Program-made: the position numbers and the translations under genes
Assembly (NCBI GenBank): GCA_947625475.1
Contig: CANQOL010000011.1
Location: forward strand, 1 to 64,000
Reading direction: 5' to 3'
DNA length: 64,000 bases
Origin: an uncultured Acetatifactor sp.
GTDB taxonomy: Bacteria > Bacillota > Clostridia > Lachnospirales > Lachnospiraceae
The notes under the pieces: generated by a model
Seen by the model: the letters and a program-made list of their open reading frames with translations, nothing else
The model's database searches: none
Told to the model about the DNA's origin: nothing
In this document: piece after piece, positions 1-8,770 of the stretch
Position numbering within the stretch: position 1 is the stretch's first letter
Layout: every line of letters begins with the position of its first letter

Positions 1-410
1 TGCCGTCGGAGCGGGCTCTGTCGTCGGCGCGGGCGCTGCCGTTGGAGCGGGGGCTGTTGTCGGCACAGGCGCGGGCGCTTCCGTCGGCGCAGGTGCAGGC
101 ACCGTTGTCGGAACTGGCGCAGGGGCCGTCGTCGGGGCTGGCGCAGGAGCCGTTGTCGGGGCAGGTGCAGGGGCCGTCGTCGGGACTGGCGCAGGCGCTG
201 TCGTCGGAGCTGGCGCGGAGGCTGTCTTCGGCGCAGGTGCAGGCGCTTCCGTCGGCGCGGGCGCAGGGGCCGCCGGCAGGGCCGGTGCTGTTTCCGGAGC
301 GGGCGCTTCCGTCGGCGCGGGCGCAGGGGCCGTCGTCGGCGCAGGCGCAGACGCAGACACGGGGGCCGTTGTCGGCGCAGACCCGGGCGTCGTCGGGGCA
401 GATGCAGCCC
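1..410 (-). repeat. In-frame 24-bp tandem repeats (PAPxPTxA)
   Basis: About 14 imperfect copies of a 24-base unit coding for PAPxPTxA, with a few shortened units near the edge. All copies keep frame, so this is a coding minisatellite in the lipoprotein tail. It continues past the left edge. Confidence 0.85.
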
Positions 411-1173
411 CGGAAGCCGAGGCATCCTGCTCCGTCTCCCGGCCCGTCAGCTGGTCTGCCGTGAGCAGACCGTCCTCCCCCAGCTCGCCCTGATACTCCC
501 GGTACTCCATATCCTCCCTGAGATTCCACAGGGACAGGATATCGCTGCGGGCTCCCCCGTAGTGTACCTGAGTCTGCTGGTCCGCCGCCTTCCCCTGGGC
601 AAAGCTTCCCCTCTGACGGTAGATATCCCCGGTGGACTCCCGGAAGATCCAGCCCTCAAACTCTCCCTCCCAGCTCTCTTCCCGGCAGTCCGCCTCCAGA
701 ATGCGGAGGAAATCCCCCTCCTTCCAGATGCTGAGCACGCGCTTTGTACCCTCCGGGTCCGCCAGGCTGATCTCTCTGCGGATATGGCTGTAGGGATTTC
801 CCTCCCCGTCATAGCCCACCTCCGCCTGGAGAAACGTATCTCCCGCCTCCACGCCGTAGGTAACCTTTTCCTTCCCGCCCAGCAGCGCCTCATACCAGTC
901 GGGGCTGCAGAGCATACTGATCCCCTCTCCCCAGTATTCCTCCAGGCTCAGATTTGCATACAGGGTCTCCAGCTGGCGCCGGGCCGGGTCCTCGCCGGAA
1001 GGATCCTCCCCGGCCTCCTGCGCACCGCTCTCCTGCACCCCGCTCTCCGTGCTCTCCAGGGGGAGCGCCCGCACCTCCTTTAAAGGGCCGGGCGCGTCCT
1101 CCCCGTCACTGCAGCCAGCCAGAAGGGCCGCTGTCAAAAGGGCTAAAAGAATTGCCTCCATCTTTCTTCTCAT
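1..1173 (-). CDS. Lipoprotein with proline/threonine repeat tail (3' end outside window)
   Basis: An open frame of 391 codons that starts at ATG 1173 and is still open at the left edge. An AAGAGG ribosome site lies about 8 bases before the start. The N-terminus is a lipoprotein signal (MRRKMEAILLALLTAALLAG followed by Cys21, lipobox LAGC), so the product should be anchored to the outer face of the membrane. A globular part of about 200 residues rich in Glu, Gly and aromatic residues follows; I do not recognise its family. From about residue 250 the sequence is an Ala/Pro/Thr repeat of the type PAPxPTxA. Such tails are typical of stalks that carry a domain away from the membrane or through the wall. 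It follows the glucosaminidase by 13 bases and is probably the last visible gene of the glycan operon. Function unknown. Confidence 0.8.
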   Translation of the reverse strand, partial: MRRKMEAILLALLTAALLAGCSDGEDAPGPLKEVRALPLESTESGVQESGAQEAGEDPSGEDPARRQLETLYANLSLEEYWGEGISMLCSPDWYEALLGGKEKVTYGVEAGDTFLQAEVGYDGEGNPYSHIRREISLADPEGTKRVLSIWKEGDFLRILEADCREESWEGEFEGWIFRESTGDIYRQRGSFAQGKAADQQTQVHYGGARSDILSLWNLREDMEYREYQGELGEDGLLTADQLTGRETEQDASASGAASAPTTPGSAPTTAPVSASAPAPTTAPAPAPTEAPAPETAPALPAAPAPAPTEAPAPAPKTASAPAPTTAPAPVPTTAPAPAPTTAPAPAPTTAPAPVPTTVPAPAPTEAPAPVPTTAPAPTAAPAPTTEPAPTA

Positions 1174-1186
1174 GTTTCCGTTCCTC

Positions 1187-3460
1187 TTATCCCGCATAGT
1201 CCGCATCTTTGATCAGCTGCCTTAAAAAGCCCTGTGCGTCGCTTTCCTCCGGGTAGGCGCCCATATCAAGCAGCTGCTCCGCCAGGCTGTAGATGCTTCT
1301 GGCCACAGGGGGGCCGTAGAGGGTGATCTCCTTCCCGTCCTTTGTCAGAATCATATATCCCCGGAAGGCGAACTCCGTCTTGTACTGGCTGGCCGGGAGA
1401 TCCACCAGCACCAGGGTGTAGCGGAGCCGGTCCTCCACCGTCTCGAAGACCACGTCCTCCGTCTCCCCGTTCTCCTTTTGGCCGTAGGCCCGGCCGCTCT
1501 TCACCTTCTCTCCCCCCAGGATCATGGGATACCGGTCCTGATTGGCCCTGTTCATCACAAGAGTGCCGTACTCCTTCAGCTTCCAGCCCTCCACTCCGCC
1601 GCCGGTCAGCTTCTCCTTCAGGTCCAGGGAGATCCCGGTTTTAAAGCGGATGCCGGAACGCCCTGTGATCCGGATGGAAAAGCCGTGGTAGGTCATAAGA
1701 TCCCGGAGCCCTGTCAGCTCCGTCTCCGAGTAATCGGACCCGCTGTAGGACAGGAGCCATGCCTTCATCCCGATCGGGACGCCGGAGGCATCGTACTGAT
1801 ACAGCACCGCCGTGGAAACCTTTCCGTCGGGAGCAGTCACAATATACTGCCCGTTCCGGGAGACGGCCGGGTATGCCCTCCCGTCCAGATACACCCTGGC
1901 GTCCCTGTAGCCCTCGGGGATCTTGATGACCACGTTCCGGGAGGATGTGGGCTTTGGACAGGCGCTCCCCGGCATATTGTCGTAGACCGGGATCTTAAAG
2001 ACGAAGGTATTGTCCAGGGAACCTGCTTTTTCGTAGAGCCTGCGTATATTGGATGCCTCGCTGGAGGGGGCGCAGATATTCTGCATATACTGATGATAGT
2101 ACAGGCCGTTGCTCCCGGCGTCCACGTCAAATTTCTGGAGATACAGGGTGTCCTGGCCCTTCAGAATATAGTTGGCAGAGATCACCCTGGCCCCGCCCCG
2201 GATGGCCGCGAGAGGGTCGCTCCAGCCCTCCGATCTGGCGTACGCCAGTCCCTTCTCAATCACCTCTTTGTCCGTCTTGCCGCTGGCCCCCACATTGAAG
2301 TAGTTGTAGTAGCCCTCATAGCCGGCGTAGGAGCCCGATATGAGGGGGGAGGTTCCCTGCCCCTGCTCCTGGTACACCCGGCTGGCCAAATGGAAGGGGC
2401 TCACTCCCAGCTCTCTCCCCACGGTCCAGAAGGCCCTGGCGTAGCTGAGCTCCGTCCCGGGCATATTCCCCTTCATGAAGGTGTTGTCCAAAAAGCTCTG
2501 GACCGCTTCCTCCCTGTGGTAGGATTCGTTGTAGGTGAGCTGTTCAAACTGGAAAATCCCGCTCTCTGTCAGGCCGTTTCTGGGATCCAGATAGTACTTC
2601 AGGATTTCCTCCGAGGCGTAGGACCAGCTCTTACTGAAGCTCCCCTCCTGCATGTAGGAGGCAAAGGAGGCGGGGACCAGGCTTCTGGCGCTGATCACCT
2701 CATTGGCCGCCGCTGTGTTCCAGTCCAGGCCAGTGTTCATCTTTACAAAGGTCCAGTTTGGATGGGCATTCTTCAGAGCGGTCAGCGCGCTGCGGTAGCT
2801 CTCCGGGAACTGTTCGATATCCGCCCACATTTGATCGGCCTCCGCCGCCATGACCGACGCGGGCAGATAGATGCCGCAGGTTTCCTCCCAGTCAAGGTAG
2901 CGCTCATCGGAGCAGGCCAGGTTGGCCCTCTGGACATATCCCTCGTACTCTGTGTCCTGGCTGGTGAAGGAGACGTACACCCAGAGCTCTCCCTCCTTTG
3001 AGAACGCCGCATCCCGGATTCGGACCTGCTGGCCGCTGGGGACCTGGGCCACTGTCCGGCTGTCCTGGGAGGGCTCTTCCCGCACCGGATACAGGTCCCT
3101 CAGGTACACCAGCGCCATCACCGTATGCCGGCTCAGCAGCTCCCCGAGAGCCTCCCGGGCTTCCCGGGGCACGCAGAACGCCCCCTCATCCTCCGGCTCC
3201 CCAGGTATGGCAGTCCCGGCCGTCGAAGGCTCCGCTGTCCCGGCCGCCTCCTCCACAGGGATGGCTGTCCCTGGCCCCAGAGGCTCCGCTGTCCCGGCCG
3301 CCTCCACGGGGATAGTAGTCCCTGGCCCCAAAGGCTCCGCTGCCCATATCTCCGGTATCGGGTCCGCCTGGGCGGCCCGGACTGGCTGCCGGCAAAGCCC
3401 CAGTAGCGCCGCGCCCGTCAGGCACAGTATGAACTTACTCAAAAATCCGATTTTCCTCAT
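1187..3460 (-). CDS. Secreted SH3b / beta-N-acetylglucosaminidase
   Basis: A 757-residue exported cell-wall hydrolase. The start at 3460 (MRKIGF) is preferred because GGAG lies six bases upstream and a signal peptide follows directly; longer frames run into the neighbouring glycosyltransferase. Domains in order: signal peptide (1-30), a short linker with two or three degenerate copies of an EPLGPGTAIPVE unit, an SH3b wall-binding domain (about 120-185), a glucosaminidase domain (about 235-480) with the likely catalytic Glu365 in SRVYQEQGQG, and a C-terminal region of about 250 residues with no family I can name. The family cleaves the GlcNAc-MurNAc bond in peptidoglycan. It begins 29 bases after the upstream GT2 stop, so it is probably co-transcribed with the glycan genes and may open the wall for polymer export or attachment; that role is inferred. 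Confidence 0.88.
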   Translation of the reverse strand: MRKIGFLSKFILCLTGAALLGLCRQPVRAAQADPIPEIWAAEPLGPGTTIPVEAAGTAEPLGPGTAIPVEEAAGTAEPSTAGTAIPGEPEDEGAFCVPREAREALGELLSRHTVMALVYLRDLYPVREEPSQDSRTVAQVPSGQQVRIRDAAFSKEGELWVYVSFTSQDTEYEGYVQRANLACSDERYLDWEETCGIYLPASVMAAEADQMWADIEQFPESYRSALTALKNAHPNWTFVKMNTGLDWNTAAANEVISARSLVPASFASYMQEGSFSKSWSYASEEILKYYLDPRNGLTESGIFQFEQLTYNESYHREEAVQSFLDNTFMKGNMPGTELSYARAFWTVGRELGVSPFHLASRVYQEQGQGTSPLISGSYAGYEGYYNYFNVGASGKTDKEVIEKGLAYARSEGWSDPLAAIRGGARVISANYILKGQDTLYLQKFDVDAGSNGLYYHQYMQNICAPSSEASNIRRLYEKAGSLDNTFVFKIPVYDNMPGSACPKPTSSRNVVIKIPEGYRDARVYLDGRAYPAVSRNGQYIVTAPDGKVSTAVLYQYDASGVPIGMKAWLLSYSGSDYSETELTGLRDLMTYHGFSIRITGRSGIRFKTGISLDLKEKLTGGGVEGWKLKEYGTLVMNRANQDRYPMILGGEKVKSGRAYGQKENGETEDVVFETVEDRLRYTLVLVDLPASQYKTEFAFRGYMILTKDGKEITLYGPPVARSIYSLAEQLLDMGAYPEESDAQGFLRQLIKDADYAG

Positions 3461-3489
3461 CTGTTTCTCCATGTCCGCCGGATCATGCT

Positions 3490-4227
3490 TTATCCCAATA
3501 TCAGCTTGGCGGCCTCCGTCAGCACACATTCCGCCAGATACCACCTGCTGTAACCGTTGATCCGATAGCAGTACAGGTACCGGTCCCGGATCCGGCCCGC
3601 CGCCCGGCGCAGGCTCTTTCGGTTGCTGGCGCCTCCCATCTGAAAGTTGGCCAGCACACTGCTGCACACCGCCGCCTTCCTCCCCTGCCTGAGCATCTGC
3701 AGATAAAAGCCGTAGTCGTCATGGATGCCCAGATTCCGGAAGGGGTAGGCCTTATAGAGCTCCGCCTTCACAAACATAGTGGGGTGGTTCCAGTCCCGGG
3801 AGGTCTGGAAGCGGCGGAGCCGCGCCTTCTTCACAAAGCTGCTTCCGTCCCTTCTGTGTATCCTCAGATCCCCGAACATCAGCTCGCACCCCTCCCGCTC
3901 AAAGAGGCCCAGCGCCTGCTCCAGGGCGTCCGGCTCATACCAGTCCCCGCTGTTGGTCAGCCCGATGATCTCTCCTTTGGCCAGGCGGATCCCCTTGTTC
4001 ATGGCGTCGTAGATGCCCCCATCCGGCTCGCTGAGGATGCGGTAATCGATTCCGCGCCGCCCCATGGCTTCCCGGAAGCTCTCCGCCCTCTCCAGGGTCC
4101 CGTCCCTGCTGCCCCCGTCAATAATCAGATATTCCATGGGAGGAACGCTCTGGCCAAGCACCGCCTCCACGGTCCTGCCGATCCCCTCGCGGTTGTTGTA
4201 TACCACCGTAATGATACTGACCCTCAT
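3490..4227 (-). CDS. Glycosyltransferase family 2
   Basis: A 245-residue GT-A fold glycosyltransferase. The N-terminus MRVSIITVVYNNREGIGRTV and the IIDGGSRDGT block are the nucleotide-sugar binding part; NSGDW takes the place of the usual DxD metal motif, as in other GT2 members of the WcaA/epsE type. There is no signal peptide or clear membrane helix, so it should act at the cytoplasmic membrane face on a lipid-linked glycan. It starts four bases after the stop of the SDR gene, which implies translational coupling. Sugar donor and acceptor cannot be read from the sequence. Confidence 0.88.
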   Translation of the reverse strand: MRVSIITVVYNNREGIGRTVEAVLGQSVPPMEYLIIDGGSRDGTLERAESFREAMGRRGIDYRILSEPDGGIYDAMNKGIRLAKGEIIGLTNSGDWYEPDALEQALGLFEREGCELMFGDLRIHRRDGSSFVKKARLRRFQTSRDWNHPTMFVKAELYKAYPFRNLGIHDDYGFYLQMLRQGRKAAVCSSVLANFQMGGASNRKSLRRAAGRIRDRYLYCYRINGYSRWYLAECVLTEAAKLILG

Positions 4228-4231
4228 GACC

Positions 4232-5131
4232 TCAGCGCTCCGTCCGCCGGATGCTGTCCTCCAGACTGTAAAGACAGTATTCCTCCAGATTGCCGCTCAT
4301 GCTTTGGTCGTAGGAGAGGCTTCCGAACGCCTTGTTCGCCAGCCTGCCGGGTTTGCCCGGGAGCTTGGCGCAGAGCCTTACCAGGGGGTTGAGCGCTTTG
4401 GTCAGGCGCAGATCCTTCCCTCTGGCCTGAGCGATCTCCAGGACCATGCGGGAGGTGACGGAGTACTGGGCGTTCTGCGGGAAAAAGACGCCCCCCTCTC
4501 CCCGTTCCACCAAAAGGCGCACGAACTCGCACAGATTCTCCACGTAGAGCATGCTGCGGCGGTTTTGAATGTCCGGGAAAACGGACAGCTTCTCCGCCAG
4601 CGCCGCCAGCTGCCGGTAATTGCCCTTGCAGTTCCTCCCGTAGATAAAGGGCGGGCGCAGGATGGCCACCTTGAAATTTTCGTCCTGCAGCCGGAGCAGA
4701 TGTCTCTCAGCCTGCCACTTGCTGTCCCCGTAAAAATTGACCGGGGCCGGCTGCGTTTTTTCGGTGATGATCTTTTCCTCCCCCATGGGGGCGCTGTCCC
4801 CATAGACGATGATGCTGCTCATATAGAGGAAAAGCGGCACCCCCTGGGCCTTGGCCTTCTCCGCCGTGTGCACCGCCAGGTCGCAGTTGACCCGGTAGTA
4901 CTCCGACTTCTGCTTTTCCGAGACCTTGCCCGTGTCCGCATGGGCGATTCCCGTCACGTCAAAGACGGCGTCGTACCCGGAGAAATCCTCCTCCTCCCAG
5001 GTCTCCCTCCTTTGGGATATTTTGTCTGTGCGGTAGAGCTCCCTGCCCTGGGCCGCATTGTAGTCAAACAGATACCTCTCCAGACTGTTTCCGATGTAGC
5101 TTTTCTGCCCTGTGATCAAAATCTTCTTCAT
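4232..5131 (-). CDS. NAD-dependent epimerase/dehydratase (SDR)
   Basis: A 299-residue extended short-chain dehydrogenase/reductase. The start at 5131 (MKKILITG) fits the family N-terminus and has a GGGG site eight bases upstream. The Rossmann glycine motif is present in a loose form (TGQKSYIG), followed by SSIIVYG and the catalytic YGDSK (YxxxK). The family includes nucleotide-sugar 4-epimerases and reductases. In this operon it most likely makes or modifies a sugar donor, or reduces the 4-keto sugar made by the CapD-like dehydratase. The exact reaction is not determinable. Confidence 0.85.
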   Translation of the reverse strand: MKKILITGQKSYIGNSLERYLFDYNAAQGRELYRTDKISQRRETWEEEDFSGYDAVFDVTGIAHADTGKVSEKQKSEYYRVNCDLAVHTAEKAKAQGVPLFLYMSSIIVYGDSAPMGEEKIITEKTQPAPVNFYGDSKWQAERHLLRLQDENFKVAILRPPFIYGRNCKGNYRQLAALAEKLSVFPDIQNRRSMLYVENLCEFVRLLVERGEGGVFFPQNAQYSVTSRMVLEIAQARGKDLRLTKALNPLVRLCAKLPGKPGRLANKAFGSLSYDQSMSGNLEEYCLYSLEDSIRRTER

Positions 5132-5151
5132 ACTTTTCCCCGCCGGCCCCT

Positions 5152-5778
5152 TCAGGTCCCGCCCTCTTTCCTTTCTGTCTTTTTCATGGCACCGGTGCCC
5201 CCCTCCACCACGCCCTCCCCCCGAAGGACATTCCGGAAGGTGCCGAAAAAGCACCTCAGATCCATAGAAAAACTCATTTTTTCCACATATTCTCCGTCCA
5301 GCCTGGCTTTCACCGGGATTTCCAGCTCATCCCTTCCGTTGATCTGGGCCCAGCCGGTAAGCCCCGGACGCACATCGTTGGCTCCGTACCGGTCCCTCTC
5401 CGCCACCAGATCGTACTGGTTCCAAAGAGCGGGCCTGGGGCCTACCACGGACATGTCCCCCCGCAGGATGTTGAAAATCTGGGGCAGCTCATCCAGGCTG
5501 GTTTTGCGCAGGAATCTTCCCACCCGGGTGATATAGCGGCCGGGATCCTGCAGCAGATGGGTGGGCACATCCCCAGGCGTGTCCGTCCGCATGGTACGGA
5601 ATTTTAAAATCTGGAAATATGTCTTGTGGATGCCCACTCTTTTCTGCCTGAACAAAACCGGTCTCCCGGACTCGATCCAAACGGCCGCCGCCAGCGCAAG
5701 CAGCAGCGGGGAGAGCAGGAGCAGTCCCGTCAGGGCGCAGACGATATCCAGGCCTCGCTTGACTTTTCGATAGATCAT
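5152..5778 (-). CDS. PglC-like monotopic phosphoglycosyl transferase
   Basis: A 208-residue initiating sugar transferase. It has one N-terminal hydrophobic segment (about 15-35), the KFRTMR basic motif, TSLDELPQ with the catalytic Asp-Glu pair, and the GPRP motif followed by RPGLTGWAQINGR; this is the short monotopic PGT family (PglC, catalytic half of WcaJ). It transfers a sugar-1-phosphate to undecaprenyl phosphate, starting a glycan on the lipid carrier. Its ATG overlaps the stop of the CapD-like gene by four bases, so the two are coupled; a UDP-4-keto or acetamido sugar made by that enzyme would be the natural substrate. A second, larger initiating transferase lies in the same operon (15343-16773). 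Confidence 0.93.
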   Translation of the reverse strand: MIYRKVKRGLDIVCALTGLLLLSPLLLALAAAVWIESGRPVLFRQKRVGIHKTYFQILKFRTMRTDTPGDVPTHLLQDPGRYITRVGRFLRKTSLDELPQIFNILRGDMSVVGPRPALWNQYDLVAERDRYGANDVRPGLTGWAQINGRDELEIPVKARLDGEYVEKMSFSMDLRCFFGTFRNVLRGEGVVEGGTGAMKKTERKEGGT

Positions 5779-7700
5779 GGCGTTTCCTTCTCCCCCTTCC
5801 CCTCCCCGGTCATGTCCTGCCGCTCATACCGGTAGGAGGGCACAATCTCCTTTACCAGAGCCCGGATCTTGTCCGCATCCGCCTCCCCCTGGGCTGCGCT
5901 GCCCAGTCTCTCCAGCTGTTCCTCAAATTTCCCGTCCTCATACTCTATGGGCTTCCCGATATAGATCATCCGGTTGGCGGTCTCCTGAAGCCCTTCCTCG
6001 TTCATCAGAAGCTCCTCGTACATCTTCTCCCCCGGACGCAGGCCCGTATACACGATCTTGATGTCCTCATCCACCCGCAGGCCGGAGAGCTTGATCATGT
6101 TTTTGGCCAGATCCGCGATCTTCACGGGCTCCCCCATATCCAGCACAAAGATTTCTCCCCCCCTGGCGTAGGCGCCCGCCTGGAGCACCAGGGATACCGC
6201 CTCCGGGATGGTCATAAAATAGCGGATAATGTCCGGGTGGGTCACCGTCACGGGCCCGCCCTCCAGGATCTGCTTCTGGAACAGCGGCACCACGCTGCCA
6301 TTGCTCCCCAGCACATTGCCGAAACGCACCGCCACGAACTCCGTCCGGGAGCGGCGGTTTAAGCTCTGTATGATCATCTCGCAGATGCGCTTGGAGGCCC
6401 CCATAATGTTGGTGGGGTTCACCGCCTTGTCCGTGGAGATCAGCACAAAGCGCTTTACCCCGTACCTATCCGCCGCCATGGCGGTCTTATAGGTGCCGAA
6501 CACATTGTTCTTCACGGCCTCCCCGGGGCTGTCCTCCATCAGGGGCACATGCTTGTGGGCCGCCGCGTGGTAGACGATATCGGGCCTGTAGGTCCGGAAA
6601 ATGGCCTCTATGCGCTCCGTATTTCTCACGGAGGCAATGAGCACCTCCAGCTTCAGCTCCGGATAACGGTGCCTCAGCTCCTGCTGGACCTCGTACACGC
6701 CGTTCTCATATATGTCCAGAATGATCAGCGCCTTCGGCCCGTGGCCGGCAATCTGGCGGCACAGCTCGCTGCCGATGGAGCCTCCGCCTCCGGTGACCAG
6801 CACGGTCTGATCCTTCACATAGCCGATGATTTCATCCACGTTGACCTGGATGGGATCCCTCCCCAGCAGGTCCTCAATCTGCACCTCCCGCAGCTGTCCC
6901 ACGTTCACATCCCCGTTGATCAGCTGGTACATACCCGGCAGGATCCGCATGCGGCAGCCGGTCTCCTTGCAGATCTCCAGGATGGGCCGCAGCTTGGCAC
7001 GGCTGGCGGAGGGGATGGCGATAATGATCTCGTCTATGGCGTACTTTTCCACATTGTCGGGGATGGTCTCCCGTCCCCCCACAATGGGAATGCCCCGCAG
7101 ATATTTCCCCTGGCAGCCCGGATTGTCGTCGATCACGCAGGCCACGTGCATACTCAGGTAGCGGCTGAACTCAATCTCCTTTAGGATGGCGTTCCCCGCC
7201 GCCCCCGCTCCCACAATCATGCAGTTGGTGCGCTTGATCCCATCCGAGCGGCTGAGGCGCCGGTTTTCCAGGATCCGCAGGAACCGGTAGCTGAACCGGA
7301 CGGCGCAGGTGAACACCAGCAGGAAAAATGCGTAAAAGAAGGGATAGCTTCTGGGCACGCTCACGCCCAGGATCATAAAGATCACCGGCTGGGTGAGAAA
7401 GCACAGGACCGCCGCCAGGATGATATTGATCAGCTCCGTCTCCGAGGCGTAGCGCCATACGCTGTGGTAGAGCCGCAGCAAATAAAAGATCAGAAGCGTG
7501 ACCGCCACGTTGGGAAAATAGGCGCACAGGACCGCCTCCCAGAACCGGGATTCCACCTCCCGGAAGCTGAAATCGTAGAGCACATACAGGCTCAGCACCG
7601 AGGACAGCAGCACCGCCAGCATATCGGAGAGCACCAGCAGTATGATTCTGCTCACGGGCACCTTCAGGAAGCCCACCTTGATCTCACTCAGTTTCTTCAC
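5775..7700 (-). CDS. Membrane-bound UDP-sugar 4,6-dehydratase (CapD/PglF type)
   Basis: A 641-residue protein with four N-terminal membrane helices (about 15-145), a first Rossmann-like domain (CMIVGAGAAG, about 160-290), and a catalytic SDR domain starting with LVTGGGGSIG (303-310). It carries STDKAVNPTNIMGASKR, in which the usual YxxxK is MxxxK, as in PglF/WbpM-type UDP-GlcNAc 4,6-dehydratases. The family converts UDP-GlcNAc to a 4-keto-6-deoxy sugar, which feeds bacillosamine, fucosamine or quinovosamine pathways. The start is GTG at 7700 with GGGAG eight bases upstream. It is followed by the PglC-like enzyme with a four-base overlap. Confidence 0.93.
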   Translation of the reverse strand: MKKLSEIKVGFLKVPVSRIILLVLSDMLAVLLSSVLSLYVLYDFSFREVESRFWEAVLCAYFPNVAVTLLIFYLLRLYHSVWRYASETELINIILAAVLCFLTQPVIFMILGVSVPRSYPFFYAFFLLVFTCAVRFSYRFLRILENRRLSRSDGIKRTNCMIVGAGAAGNAILKEIEFSRYLSMHVACVIDDNPGCQGKYLRGIPIVGGRETIPDNVEKYAIDEIIIAIPSASRAKLRPILEICKETGCRMRILPGMYQLINGDVNVGQLREVQIEDLLGRDPIQVNVDEIIGYVKDQTVLVTGGGGSIGSELCRQIAGHGPKALIILDIYENGVYEVQQELRHRYPELKLEVLIASVRNTERIEAIFRTYRPDIVYHAAAHKHVPLMEDSPGEAVKNNVFGTYKTAMAADRYGVKRFVLISTDKAVNPTNIMGASKRICEMIIQSLNRRSRTEFVAVRFGNVLGSNGSVVPLFQKQILEGGPVTVTHPDIIRYFMTIPEAVSLVLQAGAYARGGEIFVLDMGEPVKIADLAKNMIKLSGLRVDEDIKIVYTGLRPGEKMYEELLMNEEGLQETANRMIYIGKPIEYEDGKFEEQLERLGSAAQGEADADKIRALVKEIVPSYRYERQDMTGEGKGEKETP

Positions 7701-7730
7701 AGCATATCTCCCTTCCGTCCGGCCCGGAGG

Positions 7731-8726
7731 CTACAGCCCCCGGAGCCTTTTGTGAATGCGTCTCACCGTCCTCGGCGCCGCCGCAAACAGGGTGTGGTAC
7801 AGCTTGTTCTTCCGGGTCAGGATGGGGTTTCGCATACCCCTGGCCCAGCTTTTTTTCAGATCCTTCGCGATCCTTTGATACGTCTCATTCTCCCGCTTCA
7901 TCTGGGGAATGGGAATGTGAAGCATATAATCCAGCCTCTGGACGATGCCGAAGCGGAACACCGTATCCTTCAGCCCGGGATACCTTTCCTCCACCAGCCT
8001 CTCCGCATAATCCGCGTTGTCCACATTGTCGGCAAACACCCGGGAGAAGGAATCCTCCCGCCGGGTATTGCTCCCCCTGCGGTAGAATACATGGTAAGCC
8101 TGAGGGGGGAGGGAGACGATGGCCCCCAGCCCGGGAAGCATCTCCAGGAGCAGATGGAAATCCTCGTTGAGGGCCCCCAGGGGGAAGCGGTGTCCCTCAA
8201 AAAACTCCCGGCGGATGAGCTTGGTGCAGAAGGAACAGTCCCCCCTGTGCATCAAAAGTTCCTCCAGGAATTCCTCCGCCGGGATCCGGACCGTCTCCCG
8301 GGGCGGCCGGCAGATGTCGGGCAGGCGTTCCCCCCTCTCGCCGATCTCGTCCCTTCCCACCTGGGCCGCCGGAGTCTGAAAGCGCTCTATGGCATCCTCC
8401 AGAAGCCCGTACATATCCGGCTCCACATAGTCGTCGCTGTCCACAAAGCCCAGCAGCTCCCCCCGGGCCTTTTCTATGCCCAGATTCCGGGCGGAGGATG
8501 AGCCCCCGTTTTCCTTGTGGAAAACCCGGATCCTGGGATCCTCCCCGGCCAGGGACTCGCACAGGGCGCCGGTACCGTCGGTGGAGCCGTCGTCCACCAA
8601 AAGGATCTCCAGCCTGGGATAGGTCTGGGCCCGCAGGGAGGCCACGCACCGGGGCAGATACTCTCTGATATTATATACCGGTACAATCACGCTGATCAGC
8701 GGTTTCTCTCTGCCGCTCCCCTCCAT
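7731..8726 (-). CDS. Glycosyltransferase family 2
   Basis: A 331-residue GT2 enzyme. It begins with a classical GT-A core: SVIVPVYNIREYLPRCVASL, LVDDGSTDGTG, NGGSSSARNLGIEKARGE and FVDSDDYVEPD, which holds the DxD metal site. The C-terminal half resembles the CpsJ/EpsJ/WaaV-type extension in pneumococcal and Clostridial capsule loci. It is cytoplasmic or peripheral. A GGAGG site lies about ten bases before the ATG. It sits between a GT4 and the CapD-like dehydratase; donor and linkage are unknown. Confidence 0.9.
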   Translation of the reverse strand: MEGSGREKPLISVIVPVYNIREYLPRCVASLRAQTYPRLEILLVDDGSTDGTGALCESLAGEDPRIRVFHKENGGSSSARNLGIEKARGELLGFVDSDDYVEPDMYGLLEDAIERFQTPAAQVGRDEIGERGERLPDICRPPRETVRIPAEEFLEELLMHRGDCSFCTKLIRREFFEGHRFPLGALNEDFHLLLEMLPGLGAIVSLPPQAYHVFYRRGSNTRREDSFSRVFADNVDNADYAERLVEERYPGLKDTVFRFGIVQRLDYMLHIPIPQMKRENETYQRIAKDLKKSWARGMRNPILTRKNKLYHTLFAAAPRTVRRIHKRLRGL

Positions 8727-8770
8727 GGGTCAAACACCTCCCCTCCCGCCGGGCTTTCCCGGAAATCTTC

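Noticed and set aside
42..464. Plus-strand frame rich in Ser, Ala, Gln and Gly
   Set aside because: It is the complement of the PAPxPTxA repeat in the lipoprotein gene; no ribosome site and only repeat-derived composition.
1478..3001. Long plus-strand frame of about 500 codons
   Set aside because: Antisense to the glucosaminidase gene, which has signal peptide, SH3b and catalytic motifs. Long antisense frames are common in GC-rich DNA. The same holds for the frames at 4064-5536, 11456-12646, 31576-32742, 33578-35005 and 58680-60176.
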